A stretch of DNA of 64,000 nucleotides from Arcobacter sp. (GCA_024637195.1 JAGXFN010000007.1:28223-92222); one strand, 5' to 3'; shown: positions 54,452 to 63,452, counted from the first letter of the stretch. The notes: generated by a model not told the origin, from the sequence alone. Program-made: numbers and translations.

Positions 54452-54940
54452 TTGCGTAAATCAATCCAATTCCTCTTCTTTTTACTAATAACGCTTCAGC
54501 TTACACTTCATGCACGAGATATAAACATAAACGCTATCGTTTCCGATGCAAAGAAAACAGACAAGCATGTTCTTGTTTTTTTACATAAAACTGACTGCGG
54601 CTATTGTGACAGCATGATCATCTTCACCCTCGACGATGATGCCGTAAAAGAAATGATAGAAAAATATTTTGTGTTCGTAGATATCAATATCAGCGATACA
54701 GACAGGGTGACCTACCAGTCTTTCAAAGGCAGCGGCCGCGATTTTGCGAAATATGTCGGCTATGATTTCTATCCCTCCTCGCTCTTTATCGACGAGAGCA
54801 ATGAGATCGTATTGGGAGTGCCGGGCAGACAAGATGAGAATGATTTTTATATCATCTTAAACTATGTTAACAGCAGATCTTACAAAACGATGGACCTGCA
54901 ATCATTTGAAAACACAAAAGATTTTGAAAAAGAGTTTTAA
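54452..54940 (+). CDS. Periplasmic thioredoxin-like protein
   Basis: 162 residues with a signal peptide (ends near LHA) and a thioredoxin fold with CGYC in KTDCGYCDSM and cis-proline in FYPSSLFI. Probably the reductant for SoxCDYZ thiols, paralleling the protein at 36699 in the other cluster. TTG start with a weak ribosome site, so the exact start is uncertain. Confidence 0.8.
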   Translation: MRKSIQFLFFLLITLQLTLHARDININAIVSDAKKTDKHVLVFLHKTDCGYCDSMIIFTLDDDAVKEMIEKYFVFVDINISDTDRVTYQSFKGSGRDFAKYVGYDFYPSSLFIDESNEIVLGVPGRQDENDFYIILNYVNSRSYKTMDLQSFENTKDFEKEF

Positions 54941-54979
54941 GCGGCTTGCCGCAACCTAATGATCAAGAAAGAGAGTCCT

Positions 54980-55423
54980 ATGTCACAGAGTAAAGTAGGG
55001 AAGGTTTTAGAGCTATTTATCTCCGTAAAGGGCGCCCCGGACAGAGTCGAAAAAACGCAGATACGTGTTGATGAACACGGAGTTTTGCAGGATAAGTTTT
55101 ACCAAAAAGACCTGCAGCGCTCAATCTTGATCACATCGCGCCAAAGCTACCTCTTGGCTCAGGAAAACGGCATTGACCTTTCTCTTGGTGCGCTGGGTGA
55201 AAACATTTTGATAGACTACAACCTCTATCATCTGCAAGCAGGCGACAGGATCAAACTCGGAGAAGCGCTTTTGGAGATAACTCAAAACTGCACTCTCTGC
55301 AAAGGTTTGTCTAAAGTAGACGAGAGACTTCCCGACCTTCTTAAAGAGTACAGAGGGATCTTCGCAAGAACGATTATCTCCGCAGAGATTAAAAAAGGCG
55401 ATACGATTTACGTAAACAATTAA
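54980..55423 (+). CDS. MOSC-domain protein
   Basis: 147 residues. The MOSC motif includes the conserved cysteine region ITQNCTLCKGL and LGALGENILID. MOSC proteins move sulfur onto, or bind, molybdenum cofactor. Placed after soxCDYZ it could help mature the SoxC cofactor or handle sulfane sulfur; this is inference. ATG 54980 with AAGAGAG upstream is preferred to an ATG 21 bases earlier. Confidence 0.82.
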   Translation: MSQSKVGKVLELFISVKGAPDRVEKTQIRVDEHGVLQDKFYQKDLQRSILITSRQSYLLAQENGIDLSLGALGENILIDYNLYHLQAGDRIKLGEALLEITQNCTLCKGLSKVDERLPDLLKEYRGIFARTIISAEIKKGDTIYVNN

Positions 55424-55518
55424 ATAAATCGGCCTAAAATCTTTTTTTAAAGTATTTAAATGCCTAATTTAGATACCATTTTCGATTAACGCAAAACATA
55501 CAAAAAACAAGGATGACA

Positions 55519-56493
55519 ATGAAAAGAATATTCACACTCTTAGCCGCTGCTTTTGCAGCATTGATGCTAACAGCATGCTCAACTACAGTTCCAGGTGTTG
55601 CAGGCGGGAATGACGGTCAAGATATCCGTATCTTTACAACAGATAACACAGAGGGTGCTATAACAACAGCAACGATCGAAAGTGCTTTCAGTAAAGCCGG
55701 TTTTATAATAGACGGCAACAACAACATGAACTCACCTTTCAAGCCAAGATTTGGAAAAACATTTTATGAGACCTACCATCTTTTTACGGTTCACAGCCCT
55801 AAGCATGTGCTGGCCTTGGTTCAAAAATACCCAAGCATTGGTCTGCTTACTCCCCTAAGTATGTCTATCTATTCAAATGACGAAAAAAAGACAATGAACA
55901 TCTCTTCATTGACGCTCAGAGGAATGTCAAGAATCACACAGATTCCAATGGACAACCCTGATCTGATCTCTTACGCGAAGTTTCTGGAAGAAGCCCTTGC
56001 AAAAGCACTCCCGGGCGGCAAGTTCCAAAAACTTAGCTACACTAAAGTTGCGGACATGAACCAGTCGCTTGCTACAACCTTTGAGGTAGAGTTCGAAGGC
56101 GAAACCGTAGAAGATCGCCTGGACTTCAAAGATGACTTTGAGGCAGAATTTGAAGGCGAGCTAGAGCCTATCGGCTTTTTATTTCCGGGCTTTATTGACC
56201 TAAGCAGCGAATTGAGCGAAGCTGGCTATAAAGTCTTTGAGTTTTATGACACATATTCGATCTGCAAACTTGATGTTATCTATCCGATCCACCAAGAGCA
56301 CCCTGAAGTCGGCGCATTTGCACCGTGTTCTTTCTACATCTACAAGATGAAAAATGATCCAATTGTTCACATGGGATTCCCATCAGTCGACAACTGGATT
56401 ACAGCAACTGACTTAGAAGATGAAAAATCTCTTAAGCCGCTGATCAAAGCTCAAAAACTGATCGAAGATATCGTTAACGAAATCACAGAATAA
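55519..56493 (+). CDS. Tandem-DUF302-like lipoprotein 2
   Basis: 324 residues. The lipobox LTAC at about residue 18 makes it membrane-anchored. The first DUF302-like half has LLTPLSMSIYS with no cysteine; the second has Cys249 in YSICKLDVIY and Cys270 in AFAPCSFYIYK. The halves and the cysteine spacing match the protein at 46811. ATG 55519 has AAGGA at good spacing; an ATG two codons earlier overlaps it. Confidence 0.8.
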   Translation: MKRIFTLLAAAFAALMLTACSTTVPGVAGGNDGQDIRIFTTDNTEGAITTATIESAFSKAGFIIDGNNNMNSPFKPRFGKTFYETYHLFTVHSPKHVLALVQKYPSIGLLTPLSMSIYSNDEKKTMNISSLTLRGMSRITQIPMDNPDLISYAKFLEEALAKALPGGKFQKLSYTKVADMNQSLATTFEVEFEGETVEDRLDFKDDFEAEFEGELEPIGFLFPGFIDLSSELSEAGYKVFEFYDTYSICKLDVIYPIHQEHPEVGAFAPCSFYIYKMKNDPIVHMGFPSVDNWITATDLEDEKSLKPLIKAQKLIEDIVNEITE

Positions 56494-56629
56494 TAACTAC
56501 GCATCTTTGCTTAAAGCAAGGATGCGTTTTAAGCCTCCACGGTGTGTAAAACACCTGCAAAGAGGTGTGCTTAGTTTAAGCCCAGCTCTTTGTATGTTTA
56601 ATGAGTCCAATCCCAAACAAAGGCCTACC

Positions 56630-57649
56630 ATGAAACCAATCACAAAACTCCTTGCTATAGTACTCCTTGCTGTCAATGCCTTCAGTGCTCCGCAAAAAGG
56701 CGATGTCCCATTCACACCTTCGGATAACAAAAAGCTTGCCGTTGTCTACACCTATGATGAAAACATTGATGAAGAGTTCTTCCCTTTTGTAAAAGAAGAT
56801 TTGAAAGAATTAGGCTATTTTCTAAGCAATCCGCATCATAATGTCCAATCCGTCTATGTTAAAAACTTCGGCTCGACAAAACTGAACAATCTAGCGTTCA
56901 ATACAATAATGCATGAGGAAACGATCAGACCGCTTTTAAATAAAGACCCGCGTATTGCCGGCTTCTCCCCTTTTAATCTTCTGACTTTTAGAAAAGAATC
57001 CGACATGAAAACCGTGATCTCGCACCTAACACCCGAAGCGATGCTTGACATCCTGCAGATAGGCGACAAAGATATCCGTACGACTTTTATCAAATCATTT
57101 GAACCTTTAGACAAGGCTATCACCGAAAAGTTTGGCGGAGAAAAAAGCTATGTAGAGCTTCAGGGCTACGCAAAAGATACGATGATGAACTTTGAGATTC
57201 CTTTTGAGGAGCCGGAAGATATTGATGACTTTCTTGAAGATTTTGAAGAGAAATTTAGAACAGCATTTGAGCTAAAGGGCTATATCATCGCGGGCTTTTA
57301 TAATGTAAAATGGAGCTTCAACAGCGATAAAGATGTCATGCCGGATTATCGCTCATTTTGGACATTTTCACTCTGTCACATCCCTTTTTCCTATAATGTG
57401 TTTGATGGAGAAAAAGGTCTTCCAATCGCCGGAATATTTGCTCCGTGTTCTATGTATGTATACGTGCGTGAAAATGAAAACAAGATCGTTATCGGTATGC
57501 CTACACTCAACGCCTGGGCAGGCGCTTTAAACATCACCGACCCAAAAAAGCTCGAAAAGATCAACCAGCTTGATGTTGAGATCCCGGCTATAATCAAAAG
57601 CTTAGGCGGTATAGTTGTCCCCAATGGCAATCCGCTCACACAAAAATAA
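56630..57649 (+). CDS. Secreted tandem-DUF302-like protein 3
   Basis: 339 residues with a signal peptide (ends near AFSA). First half GFSPFNLLTFRK lacks the cysteine; second half has Cys in FSLCHIPFSY and FAPCSMYVYV, 23 residues apart. An acidic stretch (EEPEDIDDFLEDFEE) lies between. Closest relative is the protein at 59340. ATG 56630 has AAAGG; in-frame reading further upstream is not a signal peptide. Confidence 0.8.
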   Translation: MKPITKLLAIVLLAVNAFSAPQKGDVPFTPSDNKKLAVVYTYDENIDEEFFPFVKEDLKELGYFLSNPHHNVQSVYVKNFGSTKLNNLAFNTIMHEETIRPLLNKDPRIAGFSPFNLLTFRKESDMKTVISHLTPEAMLDILQIGDKDIRTTFIKSFEPLDKAITEKFGGEKSYVELQGYAKDTMMNFEIPFEEPEDIDDFLEDFEEKFRTAFELKGYIIAGFYNVKWSFNSDKDVMPDYRSFWTFSLCHIPFSYNVFDGEKGLPIAGIFAPCSMYVYVRENENKIVIGMPTLNAWAGALNITDPKKLEKINQLDVEIPAIIKSLGGIVVPNGNPLTQK

Positions 57650-57736
57650 ACCCTGCTATACCTCGTACCATTTCTCCCGAGATGGTACGCACACAACAAC
57701 CTAAATAACTTTTATCTCTTTGTTCACATAAAAAAA

Positions 57737-58445
57737 GCAGTTGAGTCAGACTAAAAAGAAGGAATGTGCATTTGCTCCTCGGTGAGGATAAAAGAGGCTG
57801 TGCTGCTGTTTAGATCAGTCCCTACTCTTCTGCCTTGAGTTCGGCATAGAGCTTAGTGTATTTTTCCACATTGCTGCGGTTGGGTTTTGTCCGTATGGAA
57901 AGGTATCTCGCCTTCCCTTCTCTGTCAAGACGCCGTAAAACAGTTGCATAGACCCAGTAATGACCCATATCCTTGCGTCTGTTGACAACAAACCCTGTCC
58001 AGAACCCTTTGGTATGGACATCGTTCCATAGACCCTTAAAAGCCACTCTAGGCATCGACGGATTGCGGACGATGTTGTGAGGTTGTCCTAGCAGCTCCTC
58101 AAGCCGATAGCCTGCTATATCACAAAAGAGCTCATTCGCATAGACAATAATCCCTCTCTCATCCGTTTCACTCAATATGTAAGCGCTGTCAGGATAATGC
58201 CATTCGTCAGTCTTTGCATCTTTATAGATGTCGGCCATAGTGATCTCTTTATAACTCTATATCAGAGTAGGATATTATTCAAATACTATATCGGTAAAAG
58301 CTACAAAAAGATATTAAACCATGTGAAATATTACAAAGCTTCGGCTCTCGTACCACCACTTCTTAGGTGGACTGCATACAAGAACCCGAACATAACTTTA
58401 TATCTAGCAATTCAAATGAAAATAATGCGGTTGAGTTAGACTAAA
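57737..58445. repeat. Direct repeats flanking the PAS gene
   Basis: GCAGTTGAGTCAGACTAAA at 57737-57755 recurs as GCGGTTGAGTTAGACTAAA at 58427-58445 (17 of 19 identical). Both are on the plus strand, either side of the PAS-protein gene. Confidence 0.5.
57822..58238 (-). CDS. Single PAS-domain protein
   Basis: 138 residues consisting of one PAS domain of the Aer type (ITETDERG-like start, NELFCDIAGYRLEELLGQPHNIVRNPSMP, then WTGFVVNRRKDMGHYWV). Aer PAS domains bind FAD and sense redox state. No output domain is attached, so it must act through a partner such as a chemoreceptor. Stands alone between DUF302-like genes. Confidence 0.85.
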   Translation of the reverse strand: MADIYKDAKTDEWHYPDSAYILSETDERGIIVYANELFCDIAGYRLEELLGQPHNIVRNPSMPRVAFKGLWNDVHTKGFWTGFVVNRRKDMGHYWVYATVLRRLDREGKARYLSIRTKPNRSNVEKYTKLYAELKAEE

Positions 58446-58494
58446 GAGGATATGTATGTCCAACCTCAAAAGAGGATGGAGCGAGGCAAGGATG
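58239..58494. other. Intergenic region
   Basis: 256 bases. A small hairpin (CCACC-ACTTCTTA-GGTGG at 58353-58370) and one copy of the direct repeat are seen. No gene is supported. Confidence 0.4.
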
Positions 58495-59343
58495 TTATCT
58501 AAATGCCCTAGATAAATCGTTTTCGATTGCGCCCGGAACGGTTGCTATCTTCATAAACTCACCCATTGTCAGTTGCGGATAAGAGACAGCCAGATAAAAC
58601 TTAGGCGAAAGAATACGCGCTTCATTGTTTTCAATCAAGATCGTATAAGGAAGCAAACCGGAGTTATGCGTACCTATCTTTTTAGGAAACTTGCCTACAC
58701 GTCGGTCAAGATCATATCCGATCAGGTATTTGCCTTCATCAAGTTTTAGTGTAAAAAGATGTGATTCACCTTTTTTGTACGTTTCAGCTTTTTCAAGCAG
58801 TTCAGCATTGGGGCCTGTGCCGATAACGATACTGTCTTGATAGTAAGGCATACCTACCATAAAATGATACTCTGCCAAGCCAGCGTATTCCCACTTGTCA
58901 GAAGCCTCTGTAAGCCCCTCAAATGTAGCACTCAAAGTATCTTTGATCTCTTTAAGTGTTGCATAATCCACTTCGTTTTGCATAAATGCCTTGCCGAAGT
59001 AAACAGGATTTGAGACTGAGATCCGCATATTTTTAGGATCGATCAGAATGCGGCCGATAGCTGCAAATCCGCGGCCCGGCTTGTTAGCCATCGCCTTCAT
59101 CGTCTCGTTTGTAAATATAACGGTTTCAAGGTTCAGTTTTTTGTTGACTTCAAAAGCACCGACCACTTCAAAACCGGCAGCACTAAGCTTTTCGCTCACT
59201 GCTTCGGCTGTCATCAGTTTACCGACCAAATAAGCGTGGACTTCTTTTGGTGCTGCCTCTTCGCCTGCGCTCAGCGTTTGAGAACTGCAACCGCTAAAAC
59301 CTACCGCTAAGATAAGGGCAAATGTACTAAGAGCTTTTCTCAT
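58495..59343 (-). CDS. Tandem-DUF302-like lipoprotein 5 (cysteine-free variant)
   Basis: 282 residues with lipobox FSGCSS at about residue 19. Two DUF302-like halves are still discernible (GFAAIGRILIDPKNMRISV and LLPYTILIENNEARILS), but neither keeps the P-C cysteine, nor is there any other cysteine in the mature part. It overlaps the gene at 59340 by 4 bases, so it may be a non-catalytic partner of that protein. Family placement is tentative. Confidence 0.65.
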   Translation of the reverse strand: MRKALSTFALILAVGFSGCSSQTLSAGEEAAPKEVHAYLVGKLMTAEAVSEKLSAAGFEVVGAFEVNKKLNLETVIFTNETMKAMANKPGRGFAAIGRILIDPKNMRISVSNPVYFGKAFMQNEVDYATLKEIKDTLSATFEGLTEASDKWEYAGLAEYHFMVGMPYYQDSIVIGTGPNAELLEKAETYKKGESHLFTLKLDEGKYLIGYDLDRRVGKFPKKIGTHNSGLLPYTILIENNEARILSPKFYLAVSYPQLTMGEFMKIATVPGAIENDLSRAFR

Positions 59344-60308
59344 TTAAGTTTCGCTCCAAGACCTTCCATGATTCCGATGATCTCTTTGTCAAGCGCACGG
59401 ATAGAAGCGATCTGTTTCTTGTCTGTGATCGCAGCAGCCGCGATCCAGTTTTCTAGGTACGGCATACCTACCTTAAGTACGTTAGAGTCTTTTTCAATAT
59501 ACATGTACATTGAACATGGAGCAAAGGCACCTGCTTGAGCATTGCCATGGTTAAACACACCGTATGAGAAGTAGAAGTGACAGAGTGAGTAAACCCAATA
59601 CTTGTCATATCTGTCAAAATCCATCTCTAGGTCAGTAAATGTTTCTTTGTAGTTCTTGTAACCGGCGATGATGTACTTATTTTCTTCAAATGCCGCTTCA
59701 AACTCTTCTTGGAAGCTGTCAACAAACATCCAAAGTTCATCTGGACGGTCGAATTCAAGTTCAAACTCCATCAAGGTCTTCGCAGGAAGCTTGTCAAAAG
59801 TAACGACCTCTTTTTTACCACCAATCTCAGCGTCGATAAGCGCGTCAAGAGGCTTAAACGATGCGATAAACTTAGCACGTACATCTTTGTCCGTAGCGCC
59901 GACGATGTCTAGCATCACTTCCGGATTGACATGCCCCACACGGGTAACATCTTCGTCAGCATACTTGTAGATGTGCAAGTTGAACGGAGAAAATCCGCCA
60001 AGTCTCGGCTCTTTTGTCAACAGCTCGTTTAGAAGCTCGTCATTACCGATAGAAAAGAAACCCAAGTTGTCAAGGGTTTTGTTGTATCCCGGCTCTTCGC
60101 TGTACTTCGTTGCATAGGCATCGTTGATTCTCTCATGCGGATCAGAAAGCACAAAGCCGATATCTTCGATCTTGTTGTTGACCATTTCGTTGTAAGCGTG
60201 CTCTGCGTCACCCTTAACCGCATTAAAGTAAATACCGTCTCTGGCTACCGCCGCACTGCTTATAAGCAGTAACGCAAGTGCCGCTGTTTTAAGTGTTTTT
60301 GTAAACAT
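59340..60308 (-). CDS. Secreted tandem-DUF302-like protein 4
   Basis: 322 residues with a signal peptide (ends near AVA). First half GFSPFNLHIYK without cysteine; second half has Cys in YSLCHFYFSY and AFAPCSMYMYIE, 21 residues apart. Close relative of the protein at 56630. Its leader has two small hairpins (TCGC-TCAA-GCGA and GGCA-TTAAG-TGCC) just before the ribosome site. Confidence 0.8.
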   Translation of the reverse strand: MFTKTLKTAALALLLISSAAVARDGIYFNAVKGDAEHAYNEMVNNKIEDIGFVLSDPHERINDAYATKYSEEPGYNKTLDNLGFFSIGNDELLNELLTKEPRLGGFSPFNLHIYKYADEDVTRVGHVNPEVMLDIVGATDKDVRAKFIASFKPLDALIDAEIGGKKEVVTFDKLPAKTLMEFELEFDRPDELWMFVDSFQEEFEAAFEENKYIIAGYKNYKETFTDLEMDFDRYDKYWVYSLCHFYFSYGVFNHGNAQAGAFAPCSMYMYIEKDSNVLKVGMPYLENWIAAAAITDKKQIASIRALDKEIIGIMEGLGAKLK

Positions 60309-60535
60309 AATTCTTCCTTTTCTGGCACTTAATGCCGATACCCCCGTCGCTTGAGCGAAAGTGGTGTGTTGAAATTTATCTCAAGCATCATATCACACGA
60401 TGCGTAAACAAATTTAATATTTCATAGCTTTAGCTACGGTTATTCTAGCATTGATAAGATTTGAAACATCTTTAAATTTATAACGATTATTATTTAAGCA
60501 GATGATTGTGGGGAAATCGTGAAATGGTCTTCTGA
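60309..60535. promoter_or_regulatory. Leader and upstream region of DUF302-like operon 4/5
   Basis: Holds a possible minus-strand -10 (GATATGAT near 60392) and two hairpins close to the start codon. No gene supported. Confidence 0.35.
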
Positions 60536-60555
60536 TTTCCACCCGAAGGCAGAAA
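60536..60555 (-). terminator. UUCG-capped hairpin after the first FadL gene
   Basis: The minus strand reads TTTCTGCC-TTCG-GGTGGAAA, an 8-bp stem with two wobble pairs, 12 bases after the stop. The U-run precedes rather than follows the hairpin. Confidence 0.5.
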
Positions 60556-60567
60556 AAAAAGATGATT

Positions 60568-61800
60568 TTAGAAAGAGTAGTTAAGGTTAGCAGATACAGC
60601 TATTTGGTCATTTGTAGTTTTTACAGTACCAGCATAGATACCAGCATCAGAAAGGATGTCTCCGCTCATACCGTATGTAGCAGCAAAGTCTGCACCAATA
60701 TTTTTAGTGAACTGGTATCCAGCACCAAGTGTATAGTGACGCTGAGTGATTGCCGGGAACATTCCCTGGTTCAATAAGTTGATTTCTGTCGAAGTGTTTT
60801 CTACAATTGGATTCCCGCCATAATTAAAACCGGCACGTAATGCTAGATCATCCAAACGATATTCAGCACCTAGAGCATATACATCTTGATTCTGCCAACC
60901 GAAGTCTTGGTAACCGCGGGCATCACCCCAACGGATATTTTTCCAGTCTAGAGTCACAGAAAGATCACCCTCTGTCCAGTCAATACCAAGACCATACTCT
61001 GCTGGTTGTTCCAATTTATTGCTAAACTCAGAAGCTCCAGTAAAACCAAATGCATTTCCAACAGTTGTGATTTGGTCTTTGTATTCCATCTCTATTGATG
61101 AATGGTACACGGCACCAAGAGTAATACCCATATCTGGAAGTGTATAAGCAGCACCCAACTCAATACCCATACCAAAACTTGCAGAAGAACCATTACCGAC
61201 GTCATGATAAGATGCAGCGCCGTCTGGCATATCCAATGACATATCTAAAGCACCATACATCATTACCGGAGCAATACCAACTGACCAATTATCTTGACCA
61301 TAAGCTATTGGCACTGAAAATTTTAATAACAAAAGGTTTGAACGCATACTGAACATATTTGCATCTGTAGTTCCAATAGTCGGTCCTGTTGATCTATAAT
61401 CAACACCCATTCCAGCTGATCCAAACATTGATGCACCGACCACAAGTCCGTTATCCAAGTTTGTTGTTAGTCCAATGTAAGGAATAACATTATGTTTAGC
61501 ATCACTTTGATGTGCTGTACCTGGACCCGTCATAGCTCCATCATTGTCTACATCAGTTTGAATCTCAACATCTGGACGGAAATATGTACCACCAAATGTA
61601 AAATGTGTACCCTTTGTCTTTGCAATTAGAGCAGGATTAGAAGTAGCAGACTCTGAACCGTTAAAGTGAGCGATACCTGTACCACCCATTGCGCGTGATT
61701 TAGCGCCAAGACCGATAAGGCTATCACCATTTGTTGCGAATGCAGAAGTTGCACCCATTGCCATTGCAGCTACTAGAGCTAATTTAATTGTTTTTTTCAT
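60568..61800 (-). CDS. FadL/OmpP1-family outer membrane transporter (copy 1)
   Basis: 410 residues. The signal peptide (ends SAFA) is followed by TNGDSLIGLGAKSRAMGGTG and SATSNPAL, the FadL N-terminal hatch signature with NPA. A 14-strand-type barrel ends SANLNYSF. FadL channels pass hydrophobic molecules sideways through the outer membrane. It is paralogous to the next gene. In a sulfur island an elemental-sulfur or other hydrophobic substrate is conceivable but unproven. Confidence 0.92.
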   Translation of the reverse strand: MKKTIKLALVAAMAMGATSAFATNGDSLIGLGAKSRAMGGTGIAHFNGSESATSNPALIAKTKGTHFTFGGTYFRPDVEIQTDVDNDGAMTGPGTAHQSDAKHNVIPYIGLTTNLDNGLVVGASMFGSAGMGVDYRSTGPTIGTTDANMFSMRSNLLLLKFSVPIAYGQDNWSVGIAPVMMYGALDMSLDMPDGAASYHDVGNGSSASFGMGIELGAAYTLPDMGITLGAVYHSSIEMEYKDQITTVGNAFGFTGASEFSNKLEQPAEYGLGIDWTEGDLSVTLDWKNIRWGDARGYQDFGWQNQDVYALGAEYRLDDLALRAGFNYGGNPIVENTSTEINLLNQGMFPAITQRHYTLGAGYQFTKNIGADFAATYGMSGDILSDAGIYAGTVKTTNDQIAVSANLNYSF

Positions 61801-62081
61801 CTATTCTCCTTGGATATAAAAGGCCGCAGAACTTATTTGCAAGATCTTCTTTTTATATTTTGTATTATAAATGAGTTGAAATCAAGAAGGTCCAAATAAA
61901 AACTTATTTAAAATATAAATGCTATAGAATTTTACCGATGTTGAATAAAGATTATTCTGAAGTTCTGAACTCTTAGCCTAACTCTATTACGACATGATAA
62001 CAAATGAAACATCTTCTGTAATTATTATAATTTATATAAATTGTTGTTGTTATTTAAGGGGAAAATTGCAGATTTAATCAG
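61801..62081. promoter_or_regulatory. Promoter region of FadL copy 1
   Basis: Minus-strand -10 TATAAT at 61864-61869 within AACTCATTTATAATAC, nearly the same as upstream of the other FadL gene. AAGGAG precedes the start. The rest is AT-rich without features. Confidence 0.55.
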
Positions 62082-62107
62082 CTTTTACTACCCGAAGGCA
62101 GTAAAAG
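62082..62107 (-). terminator. UUCG-capped 11-bp hairpin after the second FadL gene
   Basis: The minus strand reads CTTTTACTGCC-TTCG-GGTAGTAAAAG. All 11 pairs form in RNA with one G-U. It starts 13 bases after the stop codon. Confidence 0.6.
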
Positions 62108-62119
62108 AAGTGACTATTC

Positions 62120-63427
62120 TTAGAAAGAGTAGTTAAGATTGGCAGAGAATGCCATTTGATCGTTTGTTACAGTGATATCACCTAGACCTACTGTCTGAGC
62201 AGATACAGTTACATCTGGACTAGTTGCATATGTGAATGCAAAGTCTGCACCAACATTTTTAGTAAACTGGTAGCCAGCACCAATCGTATAGTGTTTTTCA
62301 GTTACTGCCGGAAACATGACATGGTTTAGTGTATTCATCGCATCATTATTAAGCGGGCCACTTGTCGCTGGATTATACGTTCCATCAGGTAGTGCGCCGG
62401 TTGCAATAATTCTACTGTCAGTGTTCTCTTTAATAGGATTCTTTGCATAATTATAACCGATACGAAGAGCTAAATCATCCATTCTATACTCAGCACCCAA
62501 AGCATAAACATTTTGATCTTCCCAACCGAAATCTTTATATCCTTCAGCTGATCCCCATTTAACCTTTTTATAGTCAGCAGTTACAGAGATATCGCCTTCA
62601 CTCCAGTCAATACCAACACCCATTTCAGCCGGCTGCTCTAGTTTATCTGTAAATCCTGCTAGCGCTGCTGGATTAGAACCATATCCAAATGCTGCTGCTG
62701 TCGTTGAAATCTGATCTTTGTATTCCATTCCGATTGCAGATTGATACTTAGCTGCAAGAGTAATACCCATATCAGGAAGAGTATATGCGGCACCCAATTC
62801 ATATCCAAGACCGAAGCTTGATGATGAGCCGTTGCCAATATCATTACCGCTTGGTGCAGCATCAAATGACATATCAAGAGCACCGTACATCATAACAGGT
62901 GCAATACCCACAGACCAGTCATCTTGACCATATGCTAATGGAACAGAGAATTTTAGTAATAATAAATTTGAACGCATTGAGTAAAGGCCCATATCTCCAA
63001 CAGCGTAATCATCTTCAACATGTCTCCAGTCAGTTCCCATACCAGCAGAACCAAACATACTTACACCAACTGCAAAACCATTGTCAAAGTTTTCAGTCAA
63101 TGCAACATACGGAATAACATTGTGTTTTGCTTCACTAGAATCAGTACCAGCACCAGCATTACCAGCACCCGCATTACCAGTTCTAGAAACTTCAACATCA
63201 GGACGGAAATAAGTACCACCAAACGCAAAGTTTGTACCCTTAGACTTAGTGATTAGAGCCGGGTTCGAAGTTGCAGACTCAGCACCGTTAAAGTGAGCGA
63301 TACCCGTACCACCCATTGCACGTGACTTAGCACCAAGACCAATAAGGTTATCACCATTTGTTGCGAATGCAGAGGTTGCACCCATTGCCATTGCAGCTAC
63401 TAAAGCTAATTTGATTGTCTTTGTCAT
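62120..63427 (-). CDS. FadL/OmpP1-family outer membrane transporter (copy 2)
   Basis: 435 residues, closely related to copy 1 (near-identical first 60 residues and the same C-terminus). It differs by insertions in outer loops, such as a Gly-Ala-rich stretch near residue 87 and a longer segment around 345-375. Own promoter and terminator, so the two copies can be expressed independently. Confidence 0.92.
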   Translation of the reverse strand: MTKTIKLALVAAMAMGATSAFATNGDNLIGLGAKSRAMGGTGIAHFNGAESATSNPALITKSKGTNFAFGGTYFRPDVEVSRTGNAGAGNAGAGTDSSEAKHNVIPYVALTENFDNGFAVGVSMFGSAGMGTDWRHVEDDYAVGDMGLYSMRSNLLLLKFSVPLAYGQDDWSVGIAPVMMYGALDMSFDAAPSGNDIGNGSSSSFGLGYELGAAYTLPDMGITLAAKYQSAIGMEYKDQISTTAAAFGYGSNPAALAGFTDKLEQPAEMGVGIDWSEGDISVTADYKKVKWGSAEGYKDFGWEDQNVYALGAEYRMDDLALRIGYNYAKNPIKENTDSRIIATGALPDGTYNPATSGPLNNDAMNTLNHVMFPAVTEKHYTIGAGYQFTKNVGADFAFTYATSPDVTVSAQTVGLGDITVTNDQMAFSANLNYSF

Positions 63428-63452
63428 CTATTCTCCTAAGATTAAAAATACT

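Noticed and set aside
60309..60370. Known riboswitch upstream of the DUF302-like operon
   Set aside because: The two small hairpins do not match the c-di-GMP, preQ1, Moco or cobalamin consensus that I can recall.
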